DNA from: Microvirga ossetica | GTDB taxonomy: Bacteria; Pseudomonadota; Alphaproteobacteria; Rhizobiales; Beijerinckiaceae | Reading direction: 5' to 3' | Assembly (NCBI RefSeq): GCF_002741015.1 | Contig: NZ_CP016616.1 | Location: 3,505,501 to 3,569,500, forward strand | DNA: 64,000 nucleotides | In this document: piece by piece, positions 44,765-54,559 of the stretch | Position numbering within the stretch: the stretch's first letter is position 1 | How the letters are laid out: each line of letters opens with the position of its first letter | Made by a program: the position numbers and the translations under genes | Notes under the pieces: generated by a model | The model's database searches: none | What the model was told of the DNA's origin: nothing | The model's input: the letters and a program-made list of their open reading frames with translations, nothing else

Positions 44765-46123
44765 ATGAATGTCCAGAATCCATCCCTGACGACCCAGGCC
44801 GTTGATCGGGCCGAGAGCGCCATCAAGCCGGGCTATATGTCGGGCTTCGGCAACGGCTTCGAGACCGAGGCGCTCCCCGGCGCGCTTCCCATCGGCCGCA
44901 ACTCGCCCCAGCAATGCGCCTACGGTCTTTACGCCGAGCAGCTTTCCGGCTCGCCGTTCACCGCGCCGCGCACCACCAACGAGCGCTCCTGGCTCTACCG
45001 CATCCGCCCGACTGTGACCCATTGGGGCCAGTTCCAGAAGGCCGATATCGGCCTCTGGCGCACAGCGCCTGCCGTCGAAGTCGAAGTGCCGCTTGCTCCC
45101 ATGCGCTGGGACCCGATTCCGCTGCCGGAGACGCCGGTCTCGTTTCTGGAAGGCATCCACACCATCACCACGGCGGGCGATGCCGGATCGCAGGCCGGCA
45201 TGGGCTCGCATGTCTATCTCGTGACCCGTTCGATGGCGGACGAGTACTTCTACAATGCCGACGGCGAACTGCTTTTCGTGCCGCAGCAGGGGGCCTTACG
45301 TTTGTGGACCGAGTTCGGCATCATCGACATCGAGCCGGGCGAGATTGCCGTCATTCCCCGCGGGGTGAAGATCCGTGTCGAGCTCAAGGATGGGCCGGCG
45401 CGCGGCTATCTCTGCGAGAATTACGGCGGTGCCTTCACCTTGCCGGAGCGCGGACCGATCGGGGCCAACTGCCTCGCCAATCCGCGTGATTTCCATACGC
45501 CGGTGGCCGCCTACGAAGACCGGGACGCACCCTCGAAGATGTACGTGAAGTGGGGCGGCACGCTCTGGGTGGCAGAGATGGACCATTCGCCGCTCGATGT
45601 CGTCGCCTGGCACGGCAATTACGCACCCTACAAGTACGACCTGCGGCGTTACTCCCCGGTGGGGCCGATCCTGTACGATCATGCGGACCCATCGATCTTT
45701 ACCGTGCTGACCTCGCCGTCCGAGACGCCCGGAACCGCCAATATCGACTTCGTGATCTTCCCTGACCGCTGGCTGGTAGCCGAGAATACCTTCCGCCCGC
45801 CCTGGTACCACATGAACGTGATGAGCGAGTTCATGGGGCTGATCTACGGCGTCTACGACGCCAAGACAGGCGGAGGCTTCGTGCCAGGTGGAATGTCGCT
45901 GCACAACACCATGCTGCCGCATGGGCCGGATGTGGACGCCTTCGAGAAAGCCAGCAACGTGGAGCTGAAGCCGCACCGGCTGGAGGGCACGCTCGCCTTC
46001 ATGTTCGAGACGCGCTTCCCACAGAAGGTAACGGCCTTCGCCGCGCAGACGAACGCCCTGCAAAAGGACTACGCTTCCTACGGACACAAGCTCAAAAAGC
46101 ACTTCAATCCGAATAAGAGATAA
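44765..46123 (+). CDS. hmgA: Homogentisate 1,2-dioxygenase
   Basis: A 452-residue non-haem iron dioxygenase that opens homogentisate to maleylacetoacetate in tyrosine and phenylalanine breakdown. The hallmark [18 protein letters not shown] opens the protein. Iron-site sequences are [16 protein letters not shown] (His and Glu ligands) and [12 protein letters not shown] (His ligand). I chose the ATG at 44765, seven bases after GGAGG; two upstream in-frame ATGs are possible. It is 8 bp before fahA in one operon. Confidence 0.95.
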   Translation: MNVQNPSLTTQAVDRAESAIKPGYMSGFGNGFETEALPGALPIGRNSPQQCAYGLYAEQLSGSPFTAPRTTNERSWLYRIRPTVTHWGQFQKADIGLWRTAPAVEVEVPLAPMRWDPIPLPETPVSFLEGIHTITTAGDAGSQAGMGSHVYLVTRSMADEYFYNADGELLFVPQQGALRLWTEFGIIDIEPGEIAVIPRGVKIRVELKDGPARGYLCENYGGAFTLPERGPIGANCLANPRDFHTPVAAYEDRDAPSKMYVKWGGTLWVAEMDHSPLDVVAWHGNYAPYKYDLRRYSPVGPILYDHADPSIFTVLTSPSETPGTANIDFVIFPDRWLVAENTFRPPWYHMNVMSEFMGLIYGVYDAKTGGGFVPGGMSLHNTMLPHGPDVDAFEKASNVELKPHRLEGTLAFMFETRFPQKVTAFAAQTNALQKDYASYGHKLKKHFNPNKR

Positions 46124-46131
46124 GTGCGACG

Positions 46132-47439
46132 ATGGCTCAAATCGATCAAACCCATGATCCGAAGCTCGAAAGCTGGGTGCAGTCGGCCAATGGTCATCAG
46201 GACTTTCCCATCCAGAACCTGCCGCTCGGGGTCTTCAGCCCCCGTGCCGGCGGGAAGCGGGGCGGCGTGGCCATCGGCGATCAGGTTCTGGACCTAGGAG
46301 CTGCTCTCGCTGCGGGCCTCTTTGCGGGCGAGGCGGCGAGGCCTGCCGAGGCTGCTTCCGGTTCGGCGCTCAATGCCTTTCTGGCACTCGGTGCCGGACC
46401 GCGGCGGGCTCTGCGGCTGAGGCTGTCCGAATTGCTGGCAAAGGGTAGTCCCGATCGGGACAAGGTGGAGACGTGCCCGCATGCTGCGGAAGCCTGCACG
46501 CTGCACCTGCCAGCACATATCGGCGACTACACCGATTTCTATGTCGGCATTCATCATGCCACCAATGTCGGCAAGCAGTTCCGTCCCGATAATCCGCTGC
46601 TGTCGAACTACAAGCACGTTCCTATCGGCTATCATGGCCGCGCTTCGTCAATCAATGTCACCGGGACGCCGGTGCGGCGTCCGAAGGGCCAGACGAAACC
46701 GCCAGATGCCGAAAGCCCGGGCTTCGGTCCGAGCCGTCGGCTCGACTATGAGCTGGAGCTCGGCGTCTGGTTCGGGTCCGGCAACGCTCAGGGGGAGCCG
46801 ATCAGCATCGGTGAGGCAGCAGATCATGTTGGCGGCTTCTGCCTCCTCGACGACTGGTCTGCACGCGACATCCAGGCCTGGGAGTATCAGCCGCTCGGAC
46901 CGTTCCTCTCCAAGAACTTTGCGAGCACGATTTCCGCGTGGATCGTCACGCCGGAGGCGCTTGCGCCGTTCCGCATCCCCCAGCCGCAGCGCCCCGAGAG
47001 CGATCCTGCGCCGCTGCCCTACCTGACCGATGCAGGCGATCAGAGCGAAGGCGCTCTCGATCTCGAGCTGGAGGTTCTGCTTCTCACCCCCGCCATGAAG
47101 GCGAAGCGGATGGCTCCGCATCGGCTCGCTCTGTCCCATGCCCGGCACATGTACTGGACCGTGGCCCAGATGATCGCGCATCGTACCAGCAACGGCTGCA
47201 ATCTTCAGCCCGGCGATCTCCTGGGCACAGGAACGATCTCCGGCCCCGATCAGGAGAGCTGCGGCAGCATCTTGGAGATGACTTTGGGTGGAAAGGACCC
47301 GGTCGTGCTTGCCTCCGGTGAGGAGCGGCGCTTTCTGGAGGATGGTGACGAGATCATCCTGAAGGCTCGCGGCACCCGCCAGGGCTATGCTTCTATCGGC
47401 TTCGGCGAATGCCGGGCGCCGATCCTGCCAGCGGCATAA
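46132..47439 (+). CDS. fahA: Fumarylacetoacetase
   Basis: A 435-residue hydrolase splitting fumarylacetoacetate into fumarate and acetoacetate, the last step of the homogentisate pathway. FAH_N domain at about 20-120. The catalytic domain shows [40 protein letters not shown], and [20 protein letters not shown]. The late motifs [19 protein letters not shown] and FLEDGDEI are typical. The isomerase that should act between HmgA and this enzyme is not intact downstream: only the first codons of a maiA-like gene remain. Confidence 0.95.
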   Translation: MAQIDQTHDPKLESWVQSANGHQDFPIQNLPLGVFSPRAGGKRGGVAIGDQVLDLGAALAAGLFAGEAARPAEAASGSALNAFLALGAGPRRALRLRLSELLAKGSPDRDKVETCPHAAEACTLHLPAHIGDYTDFYVGIHHATNVGKQFRPDNPLLSNYKHVPIGYHGRASSINVTGTPVRRPKGQTKPPDAESPGFGPSRRLDYELELGVWFGSGNAQGEPISIGEAADHVGGFCLLDDWSARDIQAWEYQPLGPFLSKNFASTISAWIVTPEALAPFRIPQPQRPESDPAPLPYLTDAGDQSEGALDLELEVLLLTPAMKAKRMAPHRLALSHARHMYWTVAQMIAHRTSNGCNLQPGDLLGTGTISGPDQESCGSILEMTLGGKDPVVLASGEERRFLEDGDEIILKARGTRQGYASIGFGECRAPILPAA

Positions 47440-47448
47440 GGCACAAGC

Positions 47449-47861
47449 ATGAAGCTTTATACCTATTGGGGTCCACATACGTGATCAACTGCTTGTCGAG
47501 AGGATTGTCCGACGAGACGCGCAGCATGAACGTTCCTTGCGGGCTTGGCTTCCAGGTTCCCTTCTCGGAACGCATCCGCCGCGAGGCGGACGTCATGACC
47601 CAATCTGTCGGCGCCATCCTCGACGGCCATCAGGCGGAAGCCATCCTGCAGGAAGGCAGAGCGGATCTGGTCGCCGTCGGGCGGCAGGCTCTCTACGATC
47701 CCTATTGGGCGCACCATGCGGCCCATAGCCTAGGCTACGATCTTCGCTTCGGAGACTGGCCGATTCAGCATGGGCCGTGGCTCGCCAAGCGGGCACCGCT
47801 CATGGAACAACTCCAATTCACGGACAACAATGTCCGGAGCTTGACCGGCTCCGGGCGCTAG
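47449..47861 (+). pseudogene. Deletion scar: maiA-like start joined to the 3' end of an Old Yellow Enzyme-type gene
   Basis: Ten bases after fahA an ATG opens [15 protein letters not shown]. MKLYTYW is the usual first block of maleylacetoacetate isomerase/GST, here ended after 11 codons. In a different frame, from about 47487 to 47861, the DNA encodes a NADH:flavin oxidoreductase C-terminus: [54 protein letters not shown]. No start or flavin-binding N-terminus is present. This looks like one deletion fusing two genes, so neither product is made intact. Confidence 0.7.
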
Positions 47862-47876
47862 ACGGGAGAACAGACA

Positions 47877-48833
47877 ATGACCGCCAAATCGTTTGCCTCG
47901 ACGGGCGACATGTCGGACAAGAAGGTGTCGTTCACGGAGATCGGACCGGATCTGTATGCCTATACGGCGGAGGGCGATCCCAATTCCGGCATCGTCGTCG
48001 GCGATGACGGCTGCATGGTCATCGATGCCCAGGCGACCCCCGCCATGGCCGAAGACGTGATCGCCCGCGTGCGCACCATCACTGACAAGCCGATCAAGTA
48101 TGTCGTCCTCTCTCACTACCACGCCGTGCGCGTGCTCGGCGCCTCGGCCTACAACGCACAGGGCATCATCGCTTCCAACGCCACCTACGACCTCATCGTC
48201 GAACGCGGCGAGCAGGACAAGGCGTCCGAGATCGGCCGTTTCCCGCGCCTGTTCCGCGGCGAGAGCAGCATCCCGGAAGGATTGACCTGGCCGACGCTCA
48301 CCTTCGAGAGCGGCATGTCGGTGTTTCTCGGAAAGCGCGAGGTCAAGCTGTTCCATCTCGGCGCCGGCCACACGGCAGGCGACATCGTCGCCTGGGTGCC
48401 CGATGCGGAGGTGATGTTCAGCGGCGATCTCGTGGAATACCACTCCGCCTGCTATTGCGGTGACGCTCACTTACGCGAATGGCCGCAGACGCTCGATGCG
48501 ATCATGGACTTCCAGCCCAAGGCGATTGCGCCGGGCCGCGGCGATGCCCTGCAGGGCGAGCGCCAGGTCCGCGAAGCCGTCGCCATGACCCGCGACTTCG
48601 TGACGAGCCTCTACGGCGCGGCGGAACTTTCGGTGGCGAAGGGGCGGTCGTTGAAGGAGACATTTGCGGCGACTCGTGAGGTGATGGATCCGAAGTTCGG
48701 CTCATTCGCCATCTACGAGCATTGCCTGCCCTTCAATGTCTCGCGCGCCTTTGACGAGGCCTCCGGCATCGACCATCCCGTGATCTGGACTGCCGAGCGG
48801 GATCGCGACATGTGGGTTGCACTCCAGAACTGA
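47877..48833 (+). CDS. MBL-fold metallo-hydrolase with altered metal motif
   Basis: A 318-residue metallo-beta-lactamase-fold protein. The canonical HxHxDH reads SHYHAVRVLG, keeping HxH but losing the Asp-His pair. GHTAGDIVAW and MFSGDLVEYH supply later ligands. The absent residues are the second-metal ligands, so it may use one metal or act differently. It follows the deletion scar by 15 bp in the same direction as hmgA-fahA and may once have been cotranscribed. Substrate is unknown. Confidence 0.78.
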   Translation: MTAKSFASTGDMSDKKVSFTEIGPDLYAYTAEGDPNSGIVVGDDGCMVIDAQATPAMAEDVIARVRTITDKPIKYVVLSHYHAVRVLGASAYNAQGIIASNATYDLIVERGEQDKASEIGRFPRLFRGESSIPEGLTWPTLTFESGMSVFLGKREVKLFHLGAGHTAGDIVAWVPDAEVMFSGDLVEYHSACYCGDAHLREWPQTLDAIMDFQPKAIAPGRGDALQGERQVREAVAMTRDFVTSLYGAAELSVAKGRSLKETFAATREVMDPKFGSFAIYEHCLPFNVSRAFDEASGIDHPVIWTAERDRDMWVALQN

Positions 48834-49022
48834 GACGGAACTTTCAAGAGAATCCTGCGCGAGCGGTGGGTCGATATCGAGACCGTCATTCGCGCAGAAA
48901 CAAATCGCTCGACCGTCCGGTCCGGATGACGAAGGCCCCGCGCGCAGGTTCCATCGATGTCTCTTGCCGGAACGAGCGACCTTCAGGTAAACAACTGGAA
49001 AGCGGTCGCAGCCGGCGCTCTC

Positions 49023-49324
49023 TGGGGACGCATCGACCGATTCCGCGTCGCTGGAACCGCCGAATTCAATGGATTCAACAAGGATATCAGAGCGCACCGG
49101 ATTCGACCCTTGGCTGACTGGACCCGCGATCTCTTCCCAGCGATCGAGATGACGAAGGTTGTGCCGTGGAGTGGCTTGCGGCCGATGATGCCGAGCATGC
49201 TCCCCATATGAAAGCCAGCCGGCGGCCGAACGTTTTCTACAACACGGGCCGCGGTCAACTCGGTTGGACATTGTCTGCGGCCATGTCGGAAATCGTTGCC
49301 GAGAAAGTCAGACAGGCCGTGGCA
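49023..49324 (+). pseudogene. D-amino-acid dehydrogenase (DadA-like) remnant with frameshift
   Basis: Only the C-terminal third of a DadA-type FAD oxidoreductase remains. Frame one (49023-49211) encodes GRIDRFRVAGTAEFNGFN and then FPAIEMTKVVPWSGLRPMMP, ending at a stop. The match resumes in another frame (about 49208-49324) with RRPNVFYNTGRGQLGWTLSA, the FAD-contacting end of the family. No start or N-terminal Rossmann domain exists upstream. This explains most of the 552-bp gap between the MBL and DeoR genes; the flanks hold nothing recognisable. Confidence 0.7.
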
Positions 49325-49385
49325 GGGAGAGGCTGGCCGCGTAAGGATCTTAAAGCACCGGCGGCAGAATGCGGCCAGATATGTG

Positions 49386-50183
49386 CTATGATGCTTCGGA
49401 CAGCGTATCGATCTTCACATGCAGCGAAACGCCGCTTGCCTGGAGGGCGTCTGCCAGAGACCCGGTCGGAAGAGCTTCCGTTACAACGTCCGAGAGATGT
49501 GCCAAAGGGCAGACAAGCTCGAGATGGCGCCGGTTGAACTTGCTGGACGCAACGAGCAGAGAGCGTCTCTCGGCTCGCTCCAGCATCTTGCGCTTCACCC
49601 AGCAGGCATCCGATTCCACATCGTTGGGTCCGTCGAGGGTCAGTCCGCTGGCTCCTATGAAGGCGATGTCGGCGTTGAAGCGATTCAGAAAGGCGCAGGT
49701 CTCAGGTCCGTAGACGCCGCCCTCGTGAGCGGAGAACTCCCCAGGGCAAAGTACGACACGGGTCTTCTTCTGCGGGGCGAGCGCTTGCGCGACGGCAAGG
49801 CAGTTGGTGATCACCGTCAGGCCGTCGACCGAATAGGCCAGGGCCCGTGCGAAGTGAGCTGTCGTTGATCCTGAATCGATCATAAGCACATCGCCCGGCT
49901 TGACCATCCGAATGGCAATGCGTGCGATGGCATCGCGTTCTTGGATTGCCGTTGCGTCACGGTCCTGAAATCCGGGTTGCAGGCCGAGCTGGAGGCCAGT
50001 CGCACCGCCATAGGTACGGCTGACAAGCCCGCGCCGCGTCATCTCCTCGATATCGCGCCGGACCGTTTCGGCGGACACGCCGAGCCGGGTCGCGAGTTCG
50101 GAAGTCCTGACGCTGGGGCTGAGGGCGAGTTCCGTCATGATGACCCGCTGACGGGTGGCCTTTTTCCCTTCCGAGAATGACAT
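49386..50183 (-). CDS. DeoR-family transcriptional regulator
   Basis: A 265-residue sugar-type repressor. The N-terminal HTH (VRTSELATRLGVSAETVRRD, then MTRRGLVSRTYGGA) spans about 25-70. The DeoR C-terminal ligand domain includes VLMIDSGSTTAHFARAL and AFIGASGLTLDGPNDVES. The start is MSFSEGKK at 50183; a longer frame upstream runs through the promoter. It faces the HAD-Ugp-EEP operon across about 144 bp. DeoR regulators usually respond to phosphorylated sugars, consistent with a phospho-compound pathway. Confidence 0.87.
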   Translation of the reverse strand: MSFSEGKKATRQRVIMTELALSPSVRTSELATRLGVSAETVRRDIEEMTRRGLVSRTYGGATGLQLGLQPGFQDRDATAIQERDAIARIAIRMVKPGDVLMIDSGSTTAHFARALAYSVDGLTVITNCLAVAQALAPQKKTRVVLCPGEFSAHEGGVYGPETCAFLNRFNADIAFIGASGLTLDGPNDVESDACWVKRKMLERAERRSLLVASSKFNRRHLELVCPLAHLSDVVTEALPTGSLADALQASGVSLHVKIDTLSEAS

Positions 50184-50206
50184 CGACAAAATCCTGAAAC
50201 GGTCGA

Positions 50207-50227
50207 GTGGCCTTATTGTGTGGCCTT
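50207..50227. promoter_or_regulatory. Candidate DeoR direct-repeat site
   Basis: GTGGCCTT occurs at 50207-50214 and 50220-50227, a 13-bp period, just upstream of the DeoR start. Direct repeats are common in DeoR operators. The nearby AT-rich CAAAAATTTTGG may belong to the promoter of either gene. Confidence 0.3.
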
Positions 50228-50327
50228 CCTCAAAAATTTTGGACATCCCACATTAGTATGATTGATCTCCCAAATTTCTATTCCTAAGGTCCACATAAGA
50301 GGCGCAGGAAGCCGCTCAGGGGGAGAG

Positions 50328-51185
50328 ATGTATTCGGAGCCAGCTCATGGCGCGTCCGGCGCACGAGAAATCGAGACCATGAAGCCTCTGTCGGCCCTGT
50401 CTCCGGAGGCGGCGCGGTCCATCCGCGTGGTGCTGTCCGACATCGATGACACGATCACCACCGAGGGCCTGCTCACCGCGGATGCCTACGTCGCCCTGGA
50501 GCGGCTGCACCGGGCCGGTTTCATCGTCATCCCAGTCACCGGCCGGCCCGCTGGATGGTGCGATCACATCGCCCGCATGTGGCCGGTGGATGCGGTCGTG
50601 GGCGAGAACGGTGCCTTCTATTTCCGTTACGATCGTGCGTCCAAGACCATGAGGCAGCGCTTCTGGGCCGGTCCGGAAGAACTCTCGCACAACCGTGCTA
50701 GGCTCGCGGTCATCGAAAAGGAAGTGCTGGCAGCCGTGCCGGGCGCGGCGCTCGCCAGCGACCAGCCTTACCGCCTGGCCGATCTCGCCATCGATTTCTG
50801 TGAGGACGTGCCGCCGCTGCCGGAGACGGAGGTGGACCGGATCGTGGCGATCTTCGAACGTCATGGCGCACAGGCCAAGGTCAGCTCCATCCATGTCAAT
50901 GGCTGGTTCGGGACTTACGACAAGCTGAGCATGGCGAAGGTCGTGCTGGCCGATGAGTTCGGGATCGGCTGGGAGGAGGCCAGGGCCTGCGTGATCTATG
51001 CCGGCGACTCACCGAATGACGAGCCGATGTTCGCGGCCTTCCCGCTGAGTGTCGGCGTTGCGAACATTCAGGCCTTCGCGCATCGGCTCAAGCACAAGCC
51101 AGCCTTCGTTGCGCAGGGCCATTCGGGAGACGGCTTCATCCAGCTTGCGGAAGTGTTGCTCGGGGCACGCGAGAAAACTGCCTGA
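50328..51185 (+). CDS. HAD-superfamily phosphatase (Cof/SPP-like, type IIB)
   Basis: A 285-residue HAD hydrolase. Motif I LSDIDDTITTEG holds the catalytic aspartates; VTGRPAGWCDHI is the motif II region; and motif IV YAGDSPNDEPMF is intact. The cap domain is type IIB, as in sucrose- or mannosyl-glycerate-phosphate phosphatases. I chose ATG 50328 following AGGGGGAGAG; MKPLSAL at 50379 is an alternative. First gene of an operon with a Ugp-like importer and a phosphodiesterase, so it probably removes phosphate from an imported or processed organophosphate. Confidence 0.82.
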   Translation: MYSEPAHGASGAREIETMKPLSALSPEAARSIRVVLSDIDDTITTEGLLTADAYVALERLHRAGFIVIPVTGRPAGWCDHIARMWPVDAVVGENGAFYFRYDRASKTMRQRFWAGPEELSHNRARLAVIEKEVLAAVPGAALASDQPYRLADLAIDFCEDVPPLPETEVDRIVAIFERHGAQAKVSSIHVNGWFGTYDKLSMAKVVLADEFGIGWEEARACVIYAGDSPNDEPMFAAFPLSVGVANIQAFAHRLKHKPAFVAQGHSGDGFIQLAEVLLGAREKTA

Positions 51186-51212
51186 TATCAGAAAGCCATA
51201 GGTTCGACGCTC

Positions 51213-52214
51213 ATGTCCGAAATCGTTGTCAATGCCGTGTCGAAATCCTGGGGAGGCGTGGGAGGCGTCGACCGGATCAGCTTCAAGGCCGAGGCCGGGA
51301 CGCTCCTCGTCCTCCTCGGTCCCTCCGGATGCGGCAAGTCCACCACCCTGCGGCTCATCGCCGGGCTCGAGGAGGTCGATTCGGGCACTATCACCATCGG
51401 AGGGCGGGATGTCACCCATCTCTCTCCCGCCGAGCGGCATATCTCCATGGTGTTCCAGTCATACGCCCTCTTTCCTCATTTGAATGTCGCAGAAAACATC
51501 ATCTTCGGCTTGAAGGTTCGCCGTGTCGGACGTGCCGAGCGGGACGCGCGGCTGAAGAAGGTTGCCGACATCGTCGGGCTGACGCACCTGCTCGAGCGCA
51601 AGCCCTCCCAGCTGTCCGGCGGCCAGCGCCAGCGCGTCGCCCTCGGGCGTGCCATCATCGCGGAGGCTCCCGTCTGCCTGATGGACGAGCCCCTGTCGAA
51701 CCTCGATGCCAAGCTGCGTCACGAAATGCGCACCGAAATCCGCAGCCTGCAGCAGCGGCTCGGCATGACCATGGTCTATGTTACCCACGACCAGACCGAG
51801 GCCATGACGATGGCCGACCGGGTCATCCTGATGCGTGACGGCCACATCGAGCAGAACGGCGCTCCGCACGAGCTCTATAACCAACCCGAAAGTGACTTCA
51901 CCGCGCGGTTCATCGGCACTCCGCCCATGAACATCATCGCATGGCGCGACGGGTCTCTGTTGGGTGTCCGCCCCGAGCATATCTCCCTGGTCGAGCGCGA
52001 TGGGGTGGCGGCGACGGTCAAGGCCGTTGAGTATCTTGGCGCGGACAGCATCGTCCTCTGCGATATGGAGGGTGGAACGGTCTGCGTCCGCCAGACGGGG
52101 TACTGCTCGCTTCCGGCCGGTGCACAAGTCGAGCTGGGGTGGCAAAACTGTCATACACATCTGTTTGACAAGGACAGCGGAAAGCGTCGCATGGGCGGTG
52201 TCTCACCGCATTGA
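51213..52214 (+). CDS. ABC transporter ATPase, UgpC/MalK family
   Basis: A 333-residue ATPase. Walker [12 protein letters not shown], signature [15 protein letters not shown], Walker [14 protein letters not shown] and H-loop VYVTHDQTEAMTMADR are all intact. It is about 30-40 residues shorter than typical MalK/UgpC, with a reduced C-terminal TOBE domain (GVRPEHISLV). It precedes the binding-protein gene rather than following the permeases. It drives the importer encoded by the next three genes. Confidence 0.9.
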   Translation: MSEIVVNAVSKSWGGVGGVDRISFKAEAGTLLVLLGPSGCGKSTTLRLIAGLEEVDSGTITIGGRDVTHLSPAERHISMVFQSYALFPHLNVAENIIFGLKVRRVGRAERDARLKKVADIVGLTHLLERKPSQLSGGQRQRVALGRAIIAEAPVCLMDEPLSNLDAKLRHEMRTEIRSLQQRLGMTMVYVTHDQTEAMTMADRVILMRDGHIEQNGAPHELYNQPESDFTARFIGTPPMNIIAWRDGSLLGVRPEHISLVERDGVAATVKAVEYLGADSIVLCDMEGGTVCVRQTGYCSLPAGAQVELGWQNCHTHLFDKDSGKRRMGGVSPH

Positions 52215-52292
52215 TCGCTTTTTTCTGAAGAAACGCAGGCGGCGGCAGCTGCAGGCGCGAAGCTTCAAAGAAGCTCGAAACGGGAGGGTAGA

Positions 52293-53576
52293 ATGAAGTT
52301 CAAATCGAAGGCCCTGCTCACCGCAGGTTTCATGACGATTGCGGGCTTGGGCGCGACCGCCGCTCAGGCCGTCGATCTCACCATGTATTATCCGGTCGCG
52401 GTGGGCGGCCCGGTCACGAAGATCATCGACGACATGGTGCAGGGGTTCCAGAAGGAGAATCCTGACATCAAGGTCGAGGCGGTCTATGCCGGCAACTACA
52501 CCGACACGATGACCAAGGCCATGACGGCCATGAAGGGCGGACAGCCGCCGCAGTTGTCGGTTCTGTTCTCAACCGATCTGTTCACGCTGATGGACGAGCA
52601 GGCTATCGTGCCGATCGATGAGCTTGCCGGGGCGGATGGCAAGGAGTGGCTCAACAGCTTCTATCCCGCCTTCATGGAAAACGGTCAGGTCGGTGGCAAG
52701 ACCTGGAGCGTGCCGTTCCAGCGCTCCACCATCGTGCTCTATTACAACAAGGACGCCTTCAAGGAGGCCGGACTCGACCCCGAGAAGCCGCCGGCGACCT
52801 GGGCCGAGATGGCAGAGGTGTCGAAGAAGCTCGTGAAGAAAGACGCCTCCGGCAACGTGTCCCGCTGGGGCGTGGAGATTCCCTCCACCGGCTACGGCTA
52901 TTGGATGCTGCAGGCCTTGGCCATCGAGAATGGGCAGAAGCTCATGAACGAGACCGGCAACAAGACGTTCTTCAACGAGAAGAAGACGGTCGAGGCCCTG
53001 CAGTACTGGGTCGATCTGTCCGCCAAGGATGGCGTGATGCCGAAGGGCGCCGTGGAATGGGGAACCCTGCGCACGGACTTCCTCGAAGGCAAGACCGCCA
53101 TGATGTGGCACACGACGGGCAACCTGACGGCTGTGAAGGAAGGTGCCAAGTTCAACTTCGGCGTCGCCATGCTTCCTGCGAAGGAGCAGCGCGGGTCGCC
53201 GACCGGCGGCGGCAACTTCTATGTCTTCAAGAGCGCCACGCCCGAGCAGCAGAAGGCCGCCGTCAAGTTCATCCGCTGGATGACCGCTCCTGAGCGGGCT
53301 GCCGACTGGAGCATCAAGACCGGCTATGTGGCCGTCACCCCGGCCGCCTACGAGACCGGGACGATGAAGACCTACGTCAAGGACTTCCCACAGGCGATCG
53401 TGGCGCGCGATCAGCTCAAGCACGCGGTGGCCGAGCTGTCGGTGCATGACAACGGACGCATCTACAAGATCGTCAACGATGCCGTGCAGGCCGCTGTCAC
53501 CGGCACACAGAGCCCGCAGGAGGCCCTGGAGAGTGCGCAGAAGCAATCCGAGCGCGTTCTCAGCCGCTACAAATAG
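52293..53576 (+). CDS. ABC transporter substrate-binding protein, UgpB-like (SBP_bac_1)
   Basis: A 427-residue periplasmic protein. Signal peptide MKFKSKALLTAGFMTIAGLG is cleaved near AAQA. Mature motifs VDLTMYYPVAVGGPVTKIID and WSVPFQRSTIVLYYNKDAFK match the glycerol-3-phosphate/sugar binding family. C-terminal QEALESAQKQSERVL is typical. With a HAD phosphatase and an EEP phosphodiesterase in the operon, a phosphorylated glycerol or sugar derivative is a reasonable ligand; the sequence alone does not prove it. Confidence 0.88.
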   Translation: MKFKSKALLTAGFMTIAGLGATAAQAVDLTMYYPVAVGGPVTKIIDDMVQGFQKENPDIKVEAVYAGNYTDTMTKAMTAMKGGQPPQLSVLFSTDLFTLMDEQAIVPIDELAGADGKEWLNSFYPAFMENGQVGGKTWSVPFQRSTIVLYYNKDAFKEAGLDPEKPPATWAEMAEVSKKLVKKDASGNVSRWGVEIPSTGYGYWMLQALAIENGQKLMNETGNKTFFNEKKTVEALQYWVDLSAKDGVMPKGAVEWGTLRTDFLEGKTAMMWHTTGNLTAVKEGAKFNFGVAMLPAKEQRGSPTGGGNFYVFKSATPEQQKAAVKFIRWMTAPERAADWSIKTGYVAVTPAAYETGTMKTYVKDFPQAIVARDQLKHAVAELSVHDNGRIYKIVNDAVQAAVTGTQSPQEALESAQKQSERVLSRYK

Positions 53577-53588
53577 TCAGCGATAAAG

Positions 53589-53615
53589 GCGTCGCGGCGA
53601 CCCCCGCCGCGACGC
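53589..53615 (+). terminator. Intercistronic stem-loop after the Ugp-like binding-protein gene
   Basis: Perfect 11-bp stem GCGTCGCGGCG / CGCCGCGACGC with a 5-nt loop, 12 bp after the stop. There is no T-run, so stabilisation or partial attenuation is likely. Confidence 0.65.
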
Positions 53616-53641
53616 AACTGCCTCGAATGCGGGAGAGACCT

Positions 53642-54559
53642 ATGGTAGCCGCCGTGATGAGCGATGCCCTGCCGAAGGCTGCCAAGCGCAGAAACTGGAC
53701 GACGAGCATCAATGCCTGGCTCCTGCTGTTGCCGGCCGTCGTCCTTCTTGCGACGTTCACCCATTATCCGATCCTCGCGACGCTCTATCACAGCTTCTTC
53801 TCCCTGGGCCGCAGCGGCCCGGCGGAGTTCATCGGCCTGGACAATTACCGCTACATGCTGGACGACGATGTCTTCTGGCAGGTGCTGCGCAACAATTTCG
53901 TCTTCGCTCTCGCGACGGTGCCGACCAGCATTGCGCTCGCGCTCCTGATGGCGGTTTGGGTCGACAAGAAGATCGCCGGCCGCTCCTTCCTGCGCCTTGC
54001 ATTCTTCACGCCGACGGTTCTGCCGATGATCGCGGTCGCCAATATCTGGCTGTTCTTCTACACGCCGGATTACGGCCTCCTCGACCAATTCCTCAAATTT
54101 CTCGGTTTTTCGGGCCACAACTGGCTCGGCGATCCCGCCACCGTCATGACCTGTCTCGCTGTGATGGTGATCTGGAAAGAGGCCGGCTTCTTCATGATCT
54201 TCTATCTGGCCGCCCTGCAGACGATCCCGCCGGAACTGAAGGAGGCGGCTTCCGTCGAGGGAGCGAGCCGCTGGTACTTCTTCCGACGCGTGACGCTTCC
54301 GCTGCTCATGCCGACAACCCTGTTCATTTCCATCAATGCCCTGATCAACTCGTTCAAGCTCGTCGACCAGCTTGTCATCATGACGAAGGGCGGCCCGAAC
54401 AATGCCAGCTCTCTTTTGCTCTATTACATCTACGAGGTGGCCTTCACGTTCTGGGACACCACCTATGCCGCGACGCTGACCGTAACCCTTATCGCCATCC
54501 TGGCGGCTGTGGCGCTGACCAAGTTCGTCTATCTCGATCGCAGGATCCACTACCAATGA
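53642..54559 (+). CDS. ABC transporter permease, UgpA/MalF type
   Basis: A 305-residue permease with six predicted helices. The EAA loop ELKEAASVEGASRWYFFRRV lies near residues 200-219. MVAAVMSDALPK at 53642 is preferred, following GGGAGAGAC; an ATG five codons earlier is possible. The C-terminal end overlaps the next permease start (ATGA). Partner of UgpE-like protein in the channel. Confidence 0.9.
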   Translation: MVAAVMSDALPKAAKRRNWTTSINAWLLLLPAVVLLATFTHYPILATLYHSFFSLGRSGPAEFIGLDNYRYMLDDDVFWQVLRNNFVFALATVPTSIALALLMAVWVDKKIAGRSFLRLAFFTPTVLPMIAVANIWLFFYTPDYGLLDQFLKFLGFSGHNWLGDPATVMTCLAVMVIWKEAGFFMIFYLAALQTIPPELKEAASVEGASRWYFFRRVTLPLLMPTTLFISINALINSFKLVDQLVIMTKGGPNNASSLLLYYIYEVAFTFWDTTYAATLTVTLIAILAAVALTKFVYLDRRIHYQ

